Source of the DNA: Blautia pseudococcoides
GTDB lineage: Bacteria > Bacillota > Clostridia > Lachnospirales > Lachnospiraceae
Length of the DNA stretch: 64,000 nucleotides
Assembly: GCF_001689125.2 (NCBI RefSeq)
Contig: NZ_CP015405.2
Span: 4,490,501 to 4,554,500 of the forward strand
Reading direction: 5' to 3'
In this document: positions 61,593-64,000 of the stretch, piece after piece
Layout of the letters: each line of letters begins with the position of its first letter
How positions within the stretch are numbered: position 1 is the first letter of the stretch
The notes under the pieces: generated by a model
The model's database searches: none
What the model was told of the DNA's origin: nothing
The model's input: the letters and a program-made list of their open reading frames with translations, nothing else
Made by a program: the position numbers and the translations under genes

Positions 61593-62509
61593 TCTCCTTT
61601 TTCATTCCAGAGGTTTTCCGGGTATACGCTCTCCCCGATCATCTGCTCAATGAAAGTTACAATCTTTTCTTTATCCTCATGGTAGGTTACGCCGTACCAT
61701 TTGGCAGGGGTATCCATAACCTTTACATCGCATTTCCGGGAATCCATAAGCTCTTGTACCACGGAGGGCAGAAAAAATTCTTTTTTGGCAAGGCCGTCTG
61801 TACTGTCTGCGAAAAACGCCTGCATCTGCTGTTCAATCTCCCGGAATAGATCAGGGGTGAATCCCCAGCAGTTCATGGACACAATGCTGTTTTCGTCAAT
61901 GTCCGTCCAGTCCCGGCCTTCCTCGTAAAACTGGGTCTGTCCGTGGTTTCTCTGTATTTTCGTCCGTTCTGTAACGGAGGTCAGATATCCGTGGTCAGCC
62001 GTGCAGACACCTCTTGCCACATGTCCGTTTTCCGTCAGTGTATTTTTCAGGAGATAGCCGGCCATGCAGAAATGGTACCGGGAGGTATCATCAGGCATAT
62101 GCAGGAAAAAATCGTGAAGCAGTGTAAATGCTTCCCTGCCATAAAAATCATCTGCGTTGATGACGGCAAAAGGACCGTCCAACAGATCCCGGCAGCTCCA
62201 CACAGCATGTGCAGTACCCCATGGTTTGGTGCGCCCCTCCGGGACCTGCACACCTTCCGGAACCTGGTTGATCTCCTGAAATGCGTAGGCCACAGGGATG
62301 ACTTTTTCCAGACGTTTTCCCACGGTTTCCCGGAATATATCCAGATTTTCTTTTTTGATAATGAATACTACTTTTTCAAATCCTGCCTTGACAGCATCGT
62401 AAACAGAATAATCCAGAATAAATTCCCCGTGTCTTCCCACCGGGTCGATCTGTTTCAGCCCGCCATATCTGCTTCCCATACCAGCGGCCATAATTACCAA
62501 TGTCATCAT
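61589..62509 (-). CDS. Sugar nucleotidyltransferase
   Basis: A 306-residue NTP-transferase: LVIMAAGMGSRYGGLKQIDP is the nucleotide-binding loop, followed by PWGTAHAVWSCRD and the metal site VINADDFYG. It should join NTP with a sugar-1-phosphate. The ATG at 62509 (followed by another ATG) has GGGAGAGGG upstream; a longer open frame to 62626 lacks a ribosome site. It is the first gene of a pair with the sugar kinase, as in hexosamine salvage clusters. Confidence 0.9.
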   Translation of the reverse strand: MMTLVIMAAGMGSRYGGLKQIDPVGRHGEFILDYSVYDAVKAGFEKVVFIIKKENLDIFRETVGKRLEKVIPVAYAFQEINQVPEGVQVPEGRTKPWGTAHAVWSCRDLLDGPFAVINADDFYGREAFTLLHDFFLHMPDDTSRYHFCMAGYLLKNTLTENGHVARGVCTADHGYLTSVTERTKIQRNHGQTQFYEEGRDWTDIDENSIVSMNCWGFTPDLFREIEQQMQAFFADSTDGLAKKEFFLPSVVQELMDSRKCDVKVMDTPAKWYGVTYHEDKEKIVTFIEQMIGESVYPENLWNEKGE

Positions 62510-62921
62510 GTCTGCCCTCTCCCTTTTCTTATATATATTTGGCATTTCCTCAGTTACTTGTGTACGCTGCTTGTTAATCCCTATTATATCCAAAACGAAT
62601 CCGGTTTCTATGGAATTTTGCATCAAAATTAGTAATATCGGATAAAAAGAGTATTTATGCTAAATTATGAGAGACAACAGAGGATTGCGAAAAAAGAATA
62701 TATGGTTCATAATAAAAAGGAACCGTACGCTCCAAAGAGAGGATAAAGGCGTGGGGATCGGCGCTCCGGCTGCATCGGCGGGAAGCCTGCTCCTGATAAT
62801 ATGGTTTTTGCTCTCAGGAAAATGGAAGACCAATGTTGTAAGAGGCAGCTGAGGCAATCCGGGTACTTTTTCCGGCAGTCCGGGCGTAAACTAATAGAAA
62901 GACAGGACAGCCGGTGAGTGT
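62510..62921. other. Intergenic region before spmB
   Basis: This stretch of about 410 bases has a minus-strand TATAAT (plus 62583-62588) with a weak TAGAAA -35, probably the promoter of the nucleotidyltransferase pair. Two short plus-strand frames (29 codons at 62657, 61 at 62667) have no good ribosome site and no recognised product. No spmA is present here, although spmA usually precedes spmB. Confidence 0.5.
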
Positions 62922-63452
62922 ATGAGAGTATTGCTCTTTTTGTCGGAAGTGATCATTCCGCTTATTCTGTTTTACATAGTGGGTTTCGGTATTCTGATGA
63001 AGTGCGATGTGTATGAAGATTTTGTGAAAGGTGCAAAGGATGGTCTGAAGACAGTGGTACAGATTCTGCCCACCCTCATAGGACTTATGGTGGCAGTGGG
63101 GGTTCTGCGGGCATCCGGTTTCCTGGATATGCTGGGCGGACAGCTTGGGAGACTGACCAGCGCGGTGGGATTTCCGGCGCAGCTGGTCCCACTGACCATA
63201 GTAAAAATGTTTTCCTCCAGTGCGGCTACAGGGCTTGTGCTGGATATTTTCAAGGAATTCGGGACGGATTCCAGGATTGGACTGATCGCCTCGGTGATGA
63301 TGTCCTGTACAGAGACTATTTTTTACACGGTTTCTGTCTATTTTATTGCCGCAAAGGTAAAAAATACCCGCTATACCATACCTGGAGCCCTGCTGGCAAC
63401 ACTTGCAGGGATCGCGGCCAGTGTATGGCTGGCGGGAATGATGGCAGTTTAA
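62922..63452 (+). CDS. spmB: Spore maturation protein B
   Basis: A 176-residue membrane protein of the SpmB/nucleoside-recognition (Gate) family. Typical segments are IIPLILFYIVGFGILMKCDV, YEDFVKGAKDGLKTVVQILP and SAATGLVLDIFKEFGTDSRI. SpmA and SpmB help dehydrate the spore core. The partner spmA is missing from the adjacent upstream space. The ribosome site is weak (GGTGAG). Presence supports a spore-forming lineage. Confidence 0.88.
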   Translation: MRVLLFLSEVIIPLILFYIVGFGILMKCDVYEDFVKGAKDGLKTVVQILPTLIGLMVAVGVLRASGFLDMLGGQLGRLTSAVGFPAQLVPLTIVKMFSSSAATGLVLDIFKEFGTDSRIGLIASVMMSCTETIFYTVSVYFIAAKVKNTRYTIPGALLATLAGIAASVWLAGMMAV

Positions 63453-63459
63453 AGAGGGA

Positions 63460-63999
63460 TTATGACAAATACTTTTCAAGGATATTATAAAGCTCTCGCA
63501 GGTCAATGGGCTTTGCCATATGCCCGTTCATTCCGGCATCAAGAGCACGCTGTTTGTCCTCCGTGAAGGCATCCGCTGTCATGGCGATGATGGGCAGCTG
63601 CCCAAGATCCGGCCTGTCAATACTGCGTATTTTCCGGGAGGCCTCATATCCTCCCATAACCGGCATTCTGATATCCATCAGGACCAGGCTGTAATATCCG
63701 GGGGAGGAGGCGGAAACTTTCTCCAGGGCTTCCTGCCCGTTTACTGCAGTGTCGATCCGGACATTTGTGACGGAAATAAGCTCTTTGGCAATTTCCAGAT
63801 TCAGTTCATTGTCCTCCACCAGAAGGAGACGGCGGTTAGAATAATCGGTATTGGTTCCCATATCCCCTGCTTTGGAGGCGTCTGGAAGGGGCTGCTGGGG
63901 ATGTGGTGCGCCTTTTTTGAAGGGCAGCTCAATATAAAAGACAGTTCCCTCCCCCTCTGTACTTTCAACACGGATACTCCCCTGCATCATTTCCGTAAT
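63460..63999 (-). CDS. C-terminal part of a hybrid sensor kinase/response regulator (partial)
   Basis: The frame enters from the right edge. The visible 179 residues start at the end of a HATPase domain (MMQGSIRVESTEGEGTVFYI), then a linker, then a receiver domain (RRLLLVEDNELNLEIAKELI, phospho-Asp in LVLMDIRMPVMGGYEA, Lys in HMAKPIDLREL). No DNA-binding or Hpt domain follows. It is convergent with spmB. Confidence 0.9.
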   Translation of the reverse strand: MTEMMQGSIRVESTEGEGTVFYIELPFKKGAPHPQQPLPDASKAGDMGTNTDYSNRRLLLVEDNELNLEIAKELISVTNVRIDTAVNGQEALEKVSASSPGYYSLVLMDIRMPVMGGYEASRKIRSIDRPDLGQLPIIAMTADAFTEDKQRALDAGMNGHMAKPIDLRELYNILEKYLS

Positions 64000-64000
64000 G

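Noticed and set aside
62667..62852. 61-codon frame before spmB as an spmA remnant
   Set aside because: It shows no SpmA motifs and no ribosome site; only a short hydrophobic stretch.

Overview
The window reads as chromosome of an anaerobic Gram-positive in class Clostridia, most likely family Lachnospiraceae (Blautia-like). Support: strong AGGAGG-type ribosome sites, consensus sigma-A promoters, a spore-maturation gene (spmB), a TPP-riboswitch thiamine operon in the order thiC-S-F-G-H-E, WXG100/EssC-type secretion genes and low-to-moderate G+C. The genus is inference. No tRNA, rRNA, insertion sequence, phage or CRISPR array was recognised.

Region 1 (1-2.1 kb) holds the tail of a glycoside-hydrolase-like gene and glgB (glycogen branching enzyme), closed by a strong terminator. 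Region 2 (2.3-29.7 kb) is the striking part: about 21 closely packed, mostly overlapping plus-strand genes behind one perfect TTGACA-N17-TATAAT promoter. It combines a type VII-like (EssC/WXG100/YukD) secretion apparatus with a complete Ser/Thr phospho-signalling set: two membrane kinases, a PP2C phosphatase and four FHA-containing proteins, one of them a membrane-spanning trypsin-like protease. It also has a 2774-residue Ig-repeat surface protein, a LytTR response regulator, a DUF2135-like protein, several small membrane proteins and six tandem WXG100-like genes. No EsaA, EssA or canonical EssB was recognised.

Region 3 (29.7-31.1 kb) contains a divergent XRE-family repressor gene and two apparently frameshifted small loci, one with a WXG/LXG-like N-terminus. 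The palindrome ATTCTATAGAAT occurs three times around the repressor gene. Two related half-type copies lie over the promoter of the 27-kb cluster, and both pairs are spaced exactly 22 bp apart. This suggests that the repressor controls the secretion locus from its far end.

Region 4 (31.1-43.7 kb) is metabolic. It has an M19 dipeptidase, the thiamine operon with TPP riboswitch and terminator, an AraC regulator with a GH31 glycosidase, a threonine-aldolase-like enzyme, a 76-bp tandem repeat, an acetamidase/formamidase and a truncated NhaC antiporter. Region 5 (44-49 kb) is a two-component system with a MacB/FtsX-type ABC transporter. Region 6 (49.3-57.4 kb) holds two COG0523 (CobW-like) metallochaperone GTPases, one with a Cys/His-rich repeat tract and one fused to a YcgQ-like domain, then pth, mfd and a PrsA-like foldase lipoprotein. 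Region 7 (57.4-64 kb) has a LysR regulator divergent from a split chromate-type transporter, a PocR-AraC regulator, a sugar kinase/nucleotidyltransferase pair, spmB and the end of a hybrid sensor kinase.

Two dispersed repeat types occur: the 76-bp tandem array, and an imperfect palindrome of about 46 bp present upstream of the AraC gene and between pth and mfd.
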